Part shown: positions 10,116-21,005 of the stretch, in pieces | Layout of the letters: every line of letters starts with the position of its first letter | Position numbering within the stretch: position 1 is the stretch's first letter | Origin: Fragilaria crotonensis | Lineage: Eukaryota; Bacillariophyta; Fragilariophyceae; Fragilariales; Fragilariaceae | DNA: 35,834 nucleotides | Assembly (NCBI GenBank): GCA_022925895.1 | Contig: JAKSYS010000645.1 | Span: 1 to 35,834, forward strand | Direction of reading: 5' to 3' | Made by a program: the position numbers and the translations under genes | Notes under the pieces: generated by a model | The model's database searches: none | The model's input: only the letters and a program-made list of their open reading frames with translations | Told to the model about the DNA's origin: nothing

Positions 10116-13100
10116 CTAGGTACTGGTGGTGTCATCCTCATGATTGACAAGCACTCCATAATGCTTCGCATACTCACCCTTCACCCAAATGGGAGCTCCG
10201 TCCTTATTCAAAACAGGAACCATCTTAGGTGGCATCCACAGATGCCTTCTCTTTACTTTCTTTGCCTTTTCTGCGATTAACTTGTATGCGTCTCCTGTCA
10301 GTTCCTGCATTTCGTCGCATGCTTCGAATGGCGTGGTGTCGTCATTCTCAAGGAAAGTCTGAAAATTGTCCAAGACGGCACCCGCTGCTTCGTCAATCAT
10401 AGAATCAAGAAACCCCGCCATTTTTTCGCATTGGTCAAGAATTGCGATTGGAGGGATTGGGAGGGGAACACCATAAGCGTCGACAACCTTTTTGATTACC
10501 CAAAGACACACCTTCAGCCACGGTGCAACCTTCACGATCCATCCTCGAGGCACCTCGATCTCAAAGGGTTCGTGCCCTTCTTCTCCCGAGCGTGCACAGA
10601 TGAAGACGACGCTGTATTTTTGCAGCATTTTGTCCTTGCTCCACCCCATTGGATCTTTCAGGAACTTCTCATCAAAAACCAAGGGTTTCATGAAAACCAG
10701 CTTCGGGCAATCCATGAACTGATTCGCTGACAGTAGCGCTAACGCTGCTAATGACCGGTCTAATCCTTTTGCCAACCTCTGTAGCATGTGCTGCTGCTTC
10801 TGTAGCAACTCGTTTGAATGTTCAACACCAACGTGGACCACGTATATATCAGATCTCACCAGGTACAGTTGGCGGAGACATTCGTCCAACTTCGTCTGTA
10901 ACTTCGTCTGGTCGGCGCGTTGTTCAACGTAACGTTTGTACGTCTCAACAGGAATGCGTCCATAAAGATCCTTGTCGTGGATTTTGCTTGGGCAATCCTG
11001 AATCAGGCATACAAGTTGGCATCCGTTCTCATCACAGAGCTTATCCACAATACAAGTTGTGCACAGCGCATGCCCTTTGCTGCACTTGATATCTGAACGA
11101 TAGTTGTGGCAAATTTCACAGTATTCATATTCGCCGGTGTTCGTATGGCGCCATATGCTGACGTGGCTTGCAAAGATTGCGAAGATCGTGACTCCGATGA
11201 TAGGGAAATTGGCGACAAGTAAATCTGGAGCAAAACATACGGAACTCGTCAGCAAAAAAATGGCAAGCATTGCGACGCTTCGCACTCCATCAGGTTGTCG
11301 AATGCCTTCGTCGGGATTCAAATTGATTGCATCTCTGAGCTTATCGAGGAGTTCCTTCGTGCTCAACCTTTTATCAGGCAGAGGAGTCATGCAGTCAATA
11401 GCAGCCTTGCAAAATAGTTGAAGAGACGCTGGATTCCAGATGATGGTGGGATCGGCATCATCCATGAGCTTTTTCCATCCTTTGCGAATCGGCCGATCAC
11501 TCTCATCGTTGACATATCGACGAAACGCATTGTTTAATTGCACTCCAGTGCTATTCGGCTGTCCATTCGTCGAGCATCCCGATATTAGCTCAACCATGAC
11601 AACGCCAACGGAAAACACGTCATAGGCGGCGACATAGGGACATGGACTGCCCTCAGATTTCTTCCTCAAATACTCAGGGCACATGTATCCACGGGTTCCG
11701 AACACACGCTCGCCTATTGTGTTCCCTATTGTGACTGTGACAGGCTGTGGATTAGCATTGGAGTTCTCGTCAGGTACAAATTTGGCCAGCCCACAATCAA
11801 TCAGCCGGGGGGTAAAATCTTCCGCCAGACAAATGTTGGCACTCTTGATATCGCGATGAAACACTTTCCAACCCCTGCACCCGCCAGTGTGTAAGAAGTG
11901 AACCGCTCTCACCAATTGGAACATGATGGACAATCGCATATCTGCCGACAGGCGGGCTCTATTGCCGTCGTCAGTAAAGAAGCCAGCGAGGGAGCCGTTA
12001 GCGGCATGTTCGTACACTAAGCACTGTTGTGTACTGTTGGCATTTGCTAGACTGTAGCCGTAAAAGAGAATACTGTTGGGATGACGGAATCTCTTCAGAG
12101 TCTGTTTATAGTTCATATTGAACGAAATGCGCCGTAAGGCGATGTCACTGCTCGTCACAAGCATCTCCATCTACTACGTAATGATAACACTCAATACAGA
12201 AGTTACCGACAGCTCCGTCTGGAAGGTTTTGCGAATTTCCTTTACGGTATCCTCGTCACATTTGCTCGGATTAATCATTTTCACTGCGAACGTCTTTGGC
12301 AGACGACTATCTTCCGCCAAGGAAACATCACCATATCCACCCTTTCCAAGTTTGTGGTCCTTCTTGATGCATCGCTCAATGGACTCCAAGGAGAGTTCCG
12401 CGGGATCAGCGGATGGTGTACTCATGACGTGAAGAAGCAGCCTTTGGTCCTTCTCCAATGCTAAGTGCTGGAAGGGCGCTTCTCTTCCGATGCTGACGTT
12501 TCAGCTTCAGGTTTCTTGTGGGGGTTTCGCTCTTTCTCCTTGCGAATCTTATCACATTCCATGTGTTCCTGCAAGAGACGTGCAACATCATCTTTGTTCT
12601 CCTCGCGAGCAACGTCAAGAGCTGTTTCACCATCTTCATTCTGGATATTCGCATCCACCTTGTTGTTTTGGAGCAACAAGCGGACGACTTCCAAATGGCC
12701 AATATGGCTTGCCAAGATGAGGGCTGTTTCACCATCATTCGCCTTGATATTCACATCTACACCTTCGTGATTCAATAAAGCACGAACCACTTCCAAATGG
12801 CCAATATGGCTTGCCAAGATGAGAGCTGTGCCGCCATGCATATTCTGGAAATTCACATCCACTCCTTCGTGCATTAATAAAGCACGAACTACTTCCAAAT
12901 GGCCATTCATGCTAGCACGGATGACAGCTGGGTTGCCATGTCGATCCTTGATATTCACATCTACTCCATCGTGATTCAATAAAGCACGAACCACTTCCAA
13001 ATGACCCTTACCGCTTGCCAAGATGAGAGCTGTGCCGCCATACATATTCTGGAAATTCACATCCACTCCTTCGCGCATTAATAAAGCACGAACCACTTCC

Positions 13101-13299
13101 GAATGGCCATTCATGCTAGCATGGATGACAGCTGGGTTGCCATGTTGATCCTTGATATTCACATCCACTCCATCGTGATTCAATAAAGCACGAACCACTT
13201 CCAAATGACCCTTATCGCTTGCCAAGATGAGAGCTGTGTCACCCCATCTATCTTGGGCATTCACGTTTGCCCCTCTTTGCAAGAGTTCAAGAACCTCGT
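10116..13299 (-). pseudogene. paralogue A, main part: ankyrin block 2, protein kinase, TM segment, RING-like module, conserved C-terminus
   Basis: Reading down the minus strand, seven ~34-residue ankyrin repeats (13299 to ~12560) are followed by a charged linker, then a protein kinase. The kinase has a GKGGYGDV loop, FAVK lysine, HRDIKSAN catalytic loop, DCG in place of DFG, and GYMCPEY. An intron (12206-12102) splits it as in paralogue B. Exon 2 (12101-10116, 661 residues) is fully open. After the kinase it has two hydrophobic stretches of membrane-helix type, a RING-like CEIC...C-x-KGHALCTTC module, a coiled-coil-like region and a conserved C-terminus (MLQKYSVVFICA, VPRGWIVKVAPWLK, PIWVKGEY). 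Against copy B, four bases are missing near 12462, which shifts the frame between ankyrin repeats and kinase. No ATG heads block 2 either. It could be a real gene if the break is an assembly error. Confidence 0.7.
12102..12206 (-). other. 105-bp GT-AG intron in the kinase of paralogue A
   Basis: Donor tcg|gtaacttctg and acceptor tataaacag|actctgaag on the minus strand. Removing it joins GAGCTGTCG to ACTCTGAAG in phase 0, giving ELS-TLKRFRHPN, the expected kinase alpha-C/beta-4 region. The same intron position and phase occur in paralogue B. Confidence 0.8.
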
Positions 13300-14115
13300 C
13301 GTAGTATCATCAAGTATGTGTTCCTCTTCCAAAGCTTGTAAACGTGCACCATCGTCTTCAACGCTTCGACGTTTGCAACCTTCGCTTTGAGGTATAGAGG
13401 CAGCCATCTCTCGAAGCTCTTTACGTTCCATGCGTTCCTCCAAGAGACGTGCAACATCATCTTTGTTCTGGTTGCGAGCGCACATGAGAGCTGTGTTGCC
13501 ATTATTATTCTGGATATTCACATCCACTCCGTCGTGCATCAATAATGCACGAACCACTTCCAAATGGCCATTCATGCTAGCATGGATGACAGCTGGGTTG
13601 CCATATTGATCCTTGATATTCACATCTACTCCATCATGATTCAATAAAGCACGAACCACTTCCAAACGGCCCCTTTCGCTTGCCAAGATGAAAGCTGTTT
13701 CGCCGTCATCGTTCTGGATATTCACCTTCACATCCTCGTGATTCAATAAAGCAAGAACCACTTCCAAATGGCCATTCATGCTTGCATAGGTAAGAGCTGT
13801 GAAGCCAGAGTCATCCTTGGTATTCACATCCACTCCGTTGTGCATTAATAAAGCACGAACCACTTCCGAATGGCCGTAATAGCTTGCCGCGATGAGAGCT
13901 GTGCTGCCATTATTGCTCTGGATATTCACATCCACTCCGGTGTGCATTAATAAAGCACGAACCAATTCCAAATGGCCATTCACGCTTGCCCAGATGAGAG
14001 CGGTATCGCCATCATCATCCTTGGCATTCACGTTCATCCCATTTCGCAAGAGTTCACGAACCTCGTCGAGATTTCCAGCAAAGGCATTTTTAATCAATTG
14101 TTCATCGAGAGTCAT
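13261..14115 (-). CDS. paralogue A, first part: ankyrin-repeat protein (six repeats), 284 aa
   Basis: An intact frame from the ATG at 14115 (MTLDEQLIKNAF) matches the start of paralogue B (MTLDKELIENAK). An N-terminal cap is followed by ~34-residue ankyrin repeats with consensus GHLEVVRALLMHDGVDVN, then a charged tail (RLLEERMERKEL) that resembles the post-ankyrin linker of paralogue B. The last ~10 residues read out of frame into the start of ankyrin block 2 and stop at 13261. So it is either a stand-alone short ankyrin protein, or the N-terminus of a longer protein created by duplication of the ankyrin half and broken by a frameshift near 13300. The ankyrin stack would be a protein-binding surface. 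The 5' flank is the mirror of that of gene B. Confidence 0.65.
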   Translation of the reverse strand: MTLDEQLIKNAFAGNLDEVRELLRNGMNVNAKDDDGDTALIWASVNGHLELVRALLMHTGVDVNIQSNNGSTALIAASYYGHSEVVRALLMHNGVDVNTKDDSGFTALTYASMNGHLEVVLALLNHEDVKVNIQNDDGETAFILASERGRLEVVRALLNHDGVDVNIKDQYGNPAVIHASMNGHLEVVRALLMHDGVDVNIQNNNGNTALMCARNQNKDDVARLLEERMERKELREMAASIPQSEGCKRRSVEDDGARLQALEEEHILDDTTTRFLNSCKEGQT

Positions 14116-14280
14116 AGTGGAGTACTACCGGTAGGCAGCTTCTCTGATTCTTGCAAATGTGCTGTGTTTGAGCTGCAATGCTGGTCTGCAAAAAGTGCCA
14201 AATGGCGGCACAAATGGCCATGTGAGCAATGGACGCGCGTTTGAGAGATTTCACCCGGGATACTTCTTCACAGACTCAGG
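14116..14280 (-). promoter_or_regulatory. upstream region of paralogue A, mirrored at paralogue B
   Basis: About 165 bp directly upstream of the ATG is nearly identical, in inverted orientation, to 15681-15845. It includes ctaccggtag next to the start codon, aaatgtgctgtgtttgagct and gtgccaaatggcggcac. It is probably the shared promoter and 5' leader of the duplicated genes. No TATA box was identified in this block. Confidence 0.5.
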
Positions 14281-15680
14281 GAGCGTCCGGACAAGAAAAC
14301 TTGGCACCAAGTTTCGAAGTTTTCGAAGTGCTCGAACTAATCGACTCGTGATTCAACTTCGAATTCTGAGTTAGTGGGACTCGTCTTTCGCGACTTTTCG
14401 ATTCGAACCTAACGAAAGCATTTTATCCAAGTTTGGGATGCCAAGTTTCATATCCTATTGAAGCTTTGAATTTTAACCACTCATTTCAATACACTGTAGA
14501 AGGTGTACTTCAATTTGTGCACACATCCACCCACGAGAACGCTGCCACAACGATGGACACTCGTCTACTACTCGTAGATTCTGTTTGTTCAGTTCATTCC
14601 ATGGACAACTACGAGAAGCTATACCTTGCATCATCGGATCCGAGAGGAAGATTCATCATTGCGATAGAGCAAGGCCGAACCGATGCATATTCTGAAGTGA
14701 CGACTTCGTTACCTTCTTTCTTGTGAGCGGCTCGGTTCGGGTACCCCTCCTGCTGCCGAAAATACGACCAATGCGAATTCCTTGTCGATTCTCTCTGGAG
14801 AATAATCCCTTCCAGTGCCATCGCTCAGTGCTGTAAGCGTTCATCCAACCAAGGATTCGTTATGATATCGCAGCCACCAAAAATGTTCCGAATATCGAGA
14901 AGTCTGTGGATTGTCCGAGTGATTTTATGACCACGTGAATAGCTCCCGAGTTCCAGACAAGGTGGTTCGATAAAATTGCGACGACGACGATGAGGGAGAA
15001 ATAGATGATGAAGCAAGAGAACACGTGCCGAGAGACAAATACACTGGCTGAGTACCGTGGAAACCCGTTCAACATAGGAAATATGGTGAACAACATCTCT
15101 GGACAAGTGATGAATCATTGGTACTCGGAGTATTATACAAATCTGAGAACTGCACAAGAAAGGCTTTACAAATGACTTCAATCAAACACAAGCATAATAG
15201 TTCATGTTACAGCTTTATTATTACACAGCCTTTCGTTCGTTTACCATCCGTGGCAAACATCAACACAATCGAAGCAATACAACCCATTGGACGAAAAAGA
15301 CGAGGATATAGTCTGTATGAATAGTCTGTAGAGACGTACTTGTTGCTACTGTGCTACTACCGGTAGTAGACATTAGACCACACGTACAGTATGACAAATG
15401 ACAAACGTGAGCACCCTATCGTTTGGCCGTAATTTCGGCTGTCCAGGTACCATACCGTATAGCATGTTTAAACCTGTACTCTGAGTACTCGAGTACAGTA
15501 CAGAACGGTTCAGTTGTCAGTTGTCAGTGCAGCCTCGCGCACATACGCACAGACTGCATACGTATAAATATATAAATATACTCCGACTCGAATGATATAC
15601 TGGTAGTACGGTACTACGAGTATGTGTATATGAACTGTACGGTTAATCGCTTCATGAGAAAATTCGGATCTCTTTCGGTG
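14281..15680. other. 1.4-kb spacer between the divergent kinase genes
   Basis: No recognisable gene. A 97-codon plus-strand frame (14433-14726) and a minus-strand frame over 15181-14609 with one internal stop have no features I recognise. The left part is rich in ttcga motifs (about 14310-14410). The right part has ctactaccggtagtag (15354-15369), a gtactctgagtactcgagtac cluster near 15480 and an AT-rich tataaatatataaata stretch near 15563 that could serve as a TATA-like element for gene B. Confidence 0.4.
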
Positions 15681-15845
15681 CTGCGGATCTGTGCAGAAAG
15701 CATCCCAGCTGAAATCTCTAACACGCGTCCGTTTCTCTCATGGCCATTTGTGCCGCCATTTGGCACTTTTTGCTGACCATCATTGCAGCTCAAACACAGC
15801 ACATTTGTAAGAATTAGAGAAGCTGCCTACCGGTAGTACTCCATT
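15681..15845 (+). promoter_or_regulatory. upstream region of paralogue B, mirror of paralogue A
   Basis: Inverted near-copy of 14116-14280. The palindromic ccggtagtactcca ends two bases before the ATG of gene B, just as it precedes the ATG of gene A. The conservation against the diverged spacer suggests it was duplicated with the gene and may hold the transcription start and leader. Confidence 0.5.
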
Positions 15846-17968
15846 ATGACTCTTGATAAAGAATTGATTGAAAATGCTAAAGATGGAAATCTCGACGAGG
15901 TTCGTTCTCTTATACAAAGAGGAGCAAACGTGAATGCCAAAGATGGAGATGGCGACACAGCTCTCATCGATGCAAGTTGGAAAGGCAAATTGGATCTGGT
16001 TCGTACTTTATTAATGCACGACGGAGTGGATGTGAATATCAAGAATAGGTTTGGCAACACGGCTCTCATCTTGGCAAGCATGTTAGGCCGTTCGGAAGTG
16101 GTTCGTGCGTTATTGAATCACTATGGAGTGAATGTGAATATCAAGGATAATGGTGGCTTTACAGCCCTCATTGGTGCAAGCTATTATGGCCATTTGGAAG
16201 AGGTTCGTGCGTTACTGAATCACAATGGAGTTGATGTGAATATCAAGAATAACCGTGGCAAAACAGCTCTCATCGAAGCAAGCGAATTTGGCCGTTTGGA
16301 TGTGGTTCGTGCTTTATTGAATCATGATGGAGTGGATGTGAATATCAAGAGTATGGGTGGCGATACAGCTCTTGACGTTGCTCGCAAGAAGAACAATGAT
16401 GATGTCGCACGTCTCTTGCAGGAACACATGGAACGGGAGAAGCTTCGCAAGGAGAAAGAGCGAAACCCCCACAAGAAATCTGACGCTGAAATGCTAGCAT
16501 TGGAAGAGAAGCGCCCTTCCAGCACTGATGTGGCTTTGGAGAAGGACCTAAAGCTGCTTCTCCATGTGATGAATACACCATCCGCTGATCCTGCGGAACT
16601 GTCCTTGGAGTACATCGAACAATGCATCAAGAAGGACCACAAACTTGGATCGGGTGCCTATGGTGATGTTTTCTTGGCGGAAGATAGTCGTCTGCCAAAG
16701 AAATTTGCAGTGAAAATAATTCGTACCAAGACTCACTGTAATGAGGCCGCCATCAAGGAAATGCGCAAAAGTTTTCAGAGAGAACTTTCGGTAAGTTCTG
16801 TATCGAGTGTCATCTCGACGCACTGGGAGTAATCATTCCTTTTCAAACACGACGATGACTTCTGACAGCGCATTTTGTGCACTATTCCCAGACGCTTAAG
16901 ACATTCCGGCATCCCAACATTATTGTCTTGTATGGCTACAGTTTAAATGCCAACAGTACGCAGCAGTGCTTGGTGTACGAACATGCCACTAATGGCTGCC
17001 TAGCGGACTTCTTTACTGACGACGGCAACAGAGCCCGTTTGTCGGCAGATACTCGATTGTCCATCATGTTCAAATTTGTTAGAGCAGTTCACTTCTTACA
17101 CACGGGTGGGTGCAAGGTGGCAGGCAAGGGTTGGAACGTGTTCCATCGCGACATCAAGAGTGCCAATATTTGTCTGGCGGACGACTTCACCCCCCGACTG
17201 ATTGATTGTGGGCTGGCCAAATTCGTACTCGACGACGAGTCCAGCGCTATTACGGGGTCGTCCACAGTGACTTTGCAGAGCACAATTGGAGGGTTTGCAC
17301 TTGGAACTCCTGGGTACATGTGCCCAGTCTATGTCAAGAAGAAGGGTAACGGGCATCCATGTCCCTATATCGCTGAGTATGATGTGTATTCCATTGGTGT
17401 CGTCTTGGTGGAGCTAATTTTGGGATGTTTGAATGGAGTGCGATCGACGAGAAATGACTCTCTATTTCTTGATGTGTTCGAGAAGTACGTCCAAGGAGAG
17501 CGTTCATATCATCGGATTGTAGATGGATGGAAGAAGCTCAAGCGTGATGCAGATCCCACCATAGTATGGAATGCAGACGCTCTTGAAATTGCATGTAAGA
17601 CTGCTATTCAATGCATGGATCCCTTTCCTGAAGAACGGTTGAGTACGAAGGACCTCCTCGATACGCTGAGCGATGCAATCCTTTTGCATAATAATACGGG
17701 CATTCAGCATCCGGATGCGGCGCGAGCTGTAAAGAGCGGTCCTCGCTGTGACATTTGCAACAGCAATTGTACAGATGTGAAGTGCTCCGAAGGCCACGCG
17801 CTGTGTACACTTTGCATCGTGGACAAGCTTGGTGATTACAACGGGTGCCAACTTATGTGCCTGATTAAGGAGTGCTCAAGCAAACTGCAAGACACTGATC
17901 TTTATGGACGCATTTCAATTGAGATGTACAATCGGTACGTCAAAAAACGAGCTATGATGCAGATATGA
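15846..17968 (+). CDS. paralogue B: ankyrin-repeat protein kinase with RING-like C-terminus, 673 aa, two exons
   Basis: Exon 1 (15846-16790) and exon 2 (16892-17968) join in phase 0. Residues 1-182 are an N-terminal cap and ankyrin repeats with ~34-residue spacing. A charged linker (190-230) precedes the kinase: glycine loop GSGAYGDV (268-275), AVK lysine 290, HRDIKSAN (400-407), DCG (420-422) replacing DFG, GTPGYMCPVY (453-462) replacing the usual APE, and EYDVYSIGVVLVEL (477-490). The loop wording resembles tyrosine-kinase-like/IRAK-type Ser/Thr kinases. Residues 601-643 form a RING-like cysteine module (CDIC, KCSEGHALCTLC, GCQLMC). The stop at 17968 comes early relative to paralogue A, which runs ~300 residues further. 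Paralogue A also has a membrane segment before the RING that is absent here. The glutamate of APE is missing, so activity is uncertain. Likely role: signalling, with ankyrin repeats choosing partners. Confidence 0.75.
16791..16891 (+). other. 101-bp GT-AG intron in the kinase of paralogue B
   Basis: Donor ctttcg|gtaagttctg and acceptor ttcccag|acgcttaag. Splicing gives ELS-TLKTFRHPN in phase 0. Without splicing the frame stops 14 codons later. Position and phase match paralogue A although the intron sequences have diverged, which supports a true intron. Confidence 0.85.
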
Positions 17969-18689
17969 GACACATGTAATCTCCGACTACATTTGCAATT
18001 TGGTGGTTTCCAATCCCAACTTGTTGTCGGTGTGCATGGCATCAAGGAGGGCATCGAGAAGGCGGTGGTAGGGATGGACGACGTCAAAAAGGGCGGCGAT
18101 GAAAGAAATGTGGCAGAGCCAGCTGCAGATGCTACTGGGGTTGGCAGAAGGAGTGGACCGGTCAATGGCAGCATTTGCGCTATTGGCAGCGGATCAGTCC
18201 AAGGTGTCCCGAATAAGCTCAGAGATTCGATCAGTCTGAATAGCAACGCTGGCATTCAGCATCCAGCGGCGATGAGCGCAGTTTATTTGCAAGGAATCTC
18301 GTACGGATGTGAAGTGCAGCGAAGGGAATGCGTTGTGCACAGCTTGTATCGTGGACAAGCTCGGTGATGACAACGGATGCCAACTTTTGTGCTTGTTCAA
18401 GGACTGCTTAAGCAAAATTCAAGACGAAGCTCTTTATCAACGCATTCCTAATGAGACGTACGATCGGTACAGTTAAAACGAGGCGACCAGACTTAGTTGG
18501 ACGAATGTCTTGTTTGCAAGGAATATTTACAGTTATCAAGTGCAGCGAAGACTACGCGCTGTGCTCAGCTTGTATCGTGGAGAAGCTGGAGATGACAAAG
18601 GATGCCAACTTTTGTGCCTGTTCAAGGAGTGCTCCAGCAAAATTAAAGACAAGGATCTTTATCAACACATTCCTCGTGAGGCGGACCAA
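17771..18689 (+). repeat. three direct copies of a ~180-bp RING-encoding segment
   Basis: Copies lie at 17771-17951, 18303-18476 and 18529-18689, each encoding KCSE...ALC-x2-CIV-x-KL and C-x3-C-x4-KxC. Copy 1 to copy 2 is part of a ~0.55-kb duplication, since the kinase-end segment TGIQHPDAA also recurs as AGIQHPAAM near 18250. Copy 2 to copy 3 is a ~226-bp step. Only copy 1 is inside the intact gene. Confidence 0.75.
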
Positions 18690-19216
18690 ACGAAGTTGGA
18701 CGAATGTCTCCGCCTACTGTATCTGGTCAGATCTGATTTATGTGTGGTTCATGTTGGTGTTTGAACACACAAACGAGTTGCTACAGAAGCAGCAGCAGAG
18801 GCTACAGAGGTTGGCCTAGGGATTGAACCGATCATTGGCAGCATTAGCGCTCCTGTCATCGAATCAGTTCAAGTGCCCGAATCTGGTTTGGTTGAATCCC
18901 ATCTCGGTTGAGAAGGAGGACCGTTACACTCCCAAAGAAGTGGATCAGGGACAAAGTGCTGCAAAAATACAGCGTGGTCTTCATCTGTGCATCGACTGCA
19001 GTCGTGGCACACTGTGAGGCTCCCATTGAGAATGACACCATGTCAACAATCGAGGCTTCTGGTCCAATGCAGGCAATGGCAGGAGATGCGTTCAAATTCA
19101 TTGCAGAAAAGGCCAGAGCGAATACAAACGCGAAAGCACGCACGGTTCCTGTCTGTCGTCACAACGAAACACCCATTTGGGTGAAGAGTACTTATGAGGC
19201 TCATTATGAAATGTGA
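17969..19216 (+). pseudogene. decayed C-terminal part of paralogue B with a repeated RING module
   Basis: Past the stop, the sequence still matches the C-terminal half of paralogue A in shifting frames. LLGLAEGVDRSMAAFALLAADQ appears in pieces near 18130-18200, a second RING copy (18303-18476) ends at TAA, and a third (18529-18689) has a frameshift. ADQTKLDECL and LYLVRSD follow. The VLQKYSVVFICA motif (about 18950-19000) runs directly into MQAMAGDAFKFIAEKA, so the part between them in paralogue A has been deleted. The end PIWVKSTYEAHYE matches the A terminus. Multiple stops and shifts indicate that this tail is no longer translated as one protein. Confidence 0.7.
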
Positions 19217-21005
19217 GCACGTGATGTGCGTGTGAACTATGAAGGATGCAAGCAGTCTAAGCTACTTTGACCATGCAGAACCATCGCAAACGCAACGCAA
19301 CGCAACGCAACGGAAGCAAACGTTGTGGAAACATGTACAGCAAGATCGGGTGTGGAATGATCAAACGACGAGCAATTTCAACCTGGTGGCGGCGATGGAA
19401 ATGGACGCGGAACGTAACGGAGAAACGGCAAACTACAGTGGGTCATTCCGCAAATCGCTTCCGATGATATTATGCTCGGATTTGATGTTCATCGGTCCTT
19501 AAAAGACCTAGTCGAACGCCTTCCATGTTCATGCAACTATTTGTTATGGATTTTGTCCATTCAGGGATAACTGCTCTCAAAATTCCTTTAGCCTACCGTT
19601 TTGTTGCATGTTAGTCTCATTCTGTTGTGGATCATGGTTCTGCGCATATCATGCCGACGATTTGAAGCGAAATCGCTTGCAGGTAGCAATTCAGGAGAGA
19701 TAGAATGCAATGCCTTTGTGTAACGTAAAACGCATTCGAAGTAACACCTCCAACTATCGTGCCTGATGAGCGAACGTGTGGCAGCCCAAGGCATAGCCTC
19801 ATGGCAGTCTGGATAGATGCTGCCGCCCGTGATGTTGCAGTTGATATCTATGTTGCAACAAGGATTTGCATCAATCTGAAATCGCCGAGTTCACTTTGCA
19901 CTTGACCAAGGATCGCTCCTTGGCCCATTTGTAAAGTGCAAGATCCATGACGTTTTGTCGCACAAAGCAGCCATACAACGCATCGCATCGTTGTGTGAGG
20001 TTGCGCAGTATGATTGAATCCGAATATAGAGGAGAGTGTATCCAATGATGTGTGAAACGAAACCATATTTTTTGGTGGCGGCGGCGTCGATGGGTGTATT
20101 TGTATTCTTGGAGAGCATTGGATCATCGAAATGAGCGTTCAGTAATGATTGGTCCGATTGGATGTGGAATGACTGCCAGGATCCACGATACAAAGCCGGT
20201 AAGCACTGCTCAAAAACGAAGTGTACATTGCAGCTATTTTAGAGGCCGGCTTGCTGCGAAAGCGCTTTATGACCCCGTAAAAGAACGTACCGAAGGCGAA
20301 TGATGATGGCACAACAGTAGTCTGGTCTAGTGTGACACCTGCGGGCTCTAGACTCGACACATATCACATAACGATCCTGGCACTCATCCTTACTTGTCGT
20401 TTTGTACCCGTTCCCGCATAATGTATTCTCGCAAGGTGTGTAATGCACATTGCCGAGCGACAATATTGGTGACCACATACCATCGATCTGGTCGCGGCGT
20501 CGTGCATCAAGAAACGTCCATATTGTTTCTTACATTGCACCAACAATTGGGACAATTCTGTCAAGGAATGCCTCTCACACGTTTTGTACACATCGATTAA
20601 CTTTCCAACTTCAATTTTGAACTCGACATTTCCAGAAAAATGTTGCGGGATCGTGATTGATGGCTACGTCAAGCGGTGTTTTACGCAAAAGGACGGTTGT
20701 TGCTTGATTTGAATCAATGATATATGGTTTTGCACAGGTGTGGCGATACAATTTCGGCACTAATTGCCATTTGAGAATGGACTCTGTTGAGCGAATACAA
20801 GTGACGAAGTGCTCTCCAGTCTCCAGCTGTGTCGACAGAACGACAGAAGTACTATTAACTCGTGTACGAATATACTGTAGTAGCGCCTAAGGTAAGTTCG
20901 TAGCGTTTGTTCTGGAAAAAAAAACTTTCTGCGCCTTGTTTGGTACTCGGAGGATGATACGAATAGAGAATCGATAATCGATATATATATATTATCATAT
21001 CATAA
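19217..21005. other. 1.8-kb region without an intact gene
   Basis: Contains a short aacgc tandem repeat near 19290 and the minus-strand coding-like remnants described separately. AT-rich sequence with atatatatatatta near 20980 precedes repeat R1. No RNA gene or transposon terminus was recognised between 19217 and 19590. Confidence 0.5.
19590..20886 (-). pseudogene. possible decayed gene: ankyrin-like start, cysteine-rich segments
   Basis: Several minus-strand stretches look coding but lie in different frames. An open run from 20886 to 20611 without ATG contains LLRKTPLDVAINHDP, which resembles an ankyrin helix. A run near 20600-20400 has VGKLIDVYKTCERH and VCGHQYC. One near 20470-20380 has YTPCENTLCGNGYK and DECQDRYVICVES. 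One ending at 19590 has DANPCCNIDINCNITGG and YPDCHEAMPW. The cysteine spacing suggests a secreted or extracellular domain, but I cannot name the family. Introns rather than frameshifts could explain some changes. A single continuous gene is not established. Confidence 0.3.

Noticed and set aside
10116-14115. Copy A as a retrocopy framed by duplications
   Set aside because: It keeps the GT-AG intron at the same position and phase as copy B.
14433-14726. Functional 97-residue gene in the kinase spacer
   Set aside because: No recognised domain, competing open frames on the other strand, and no neighbour or promoter evidence.
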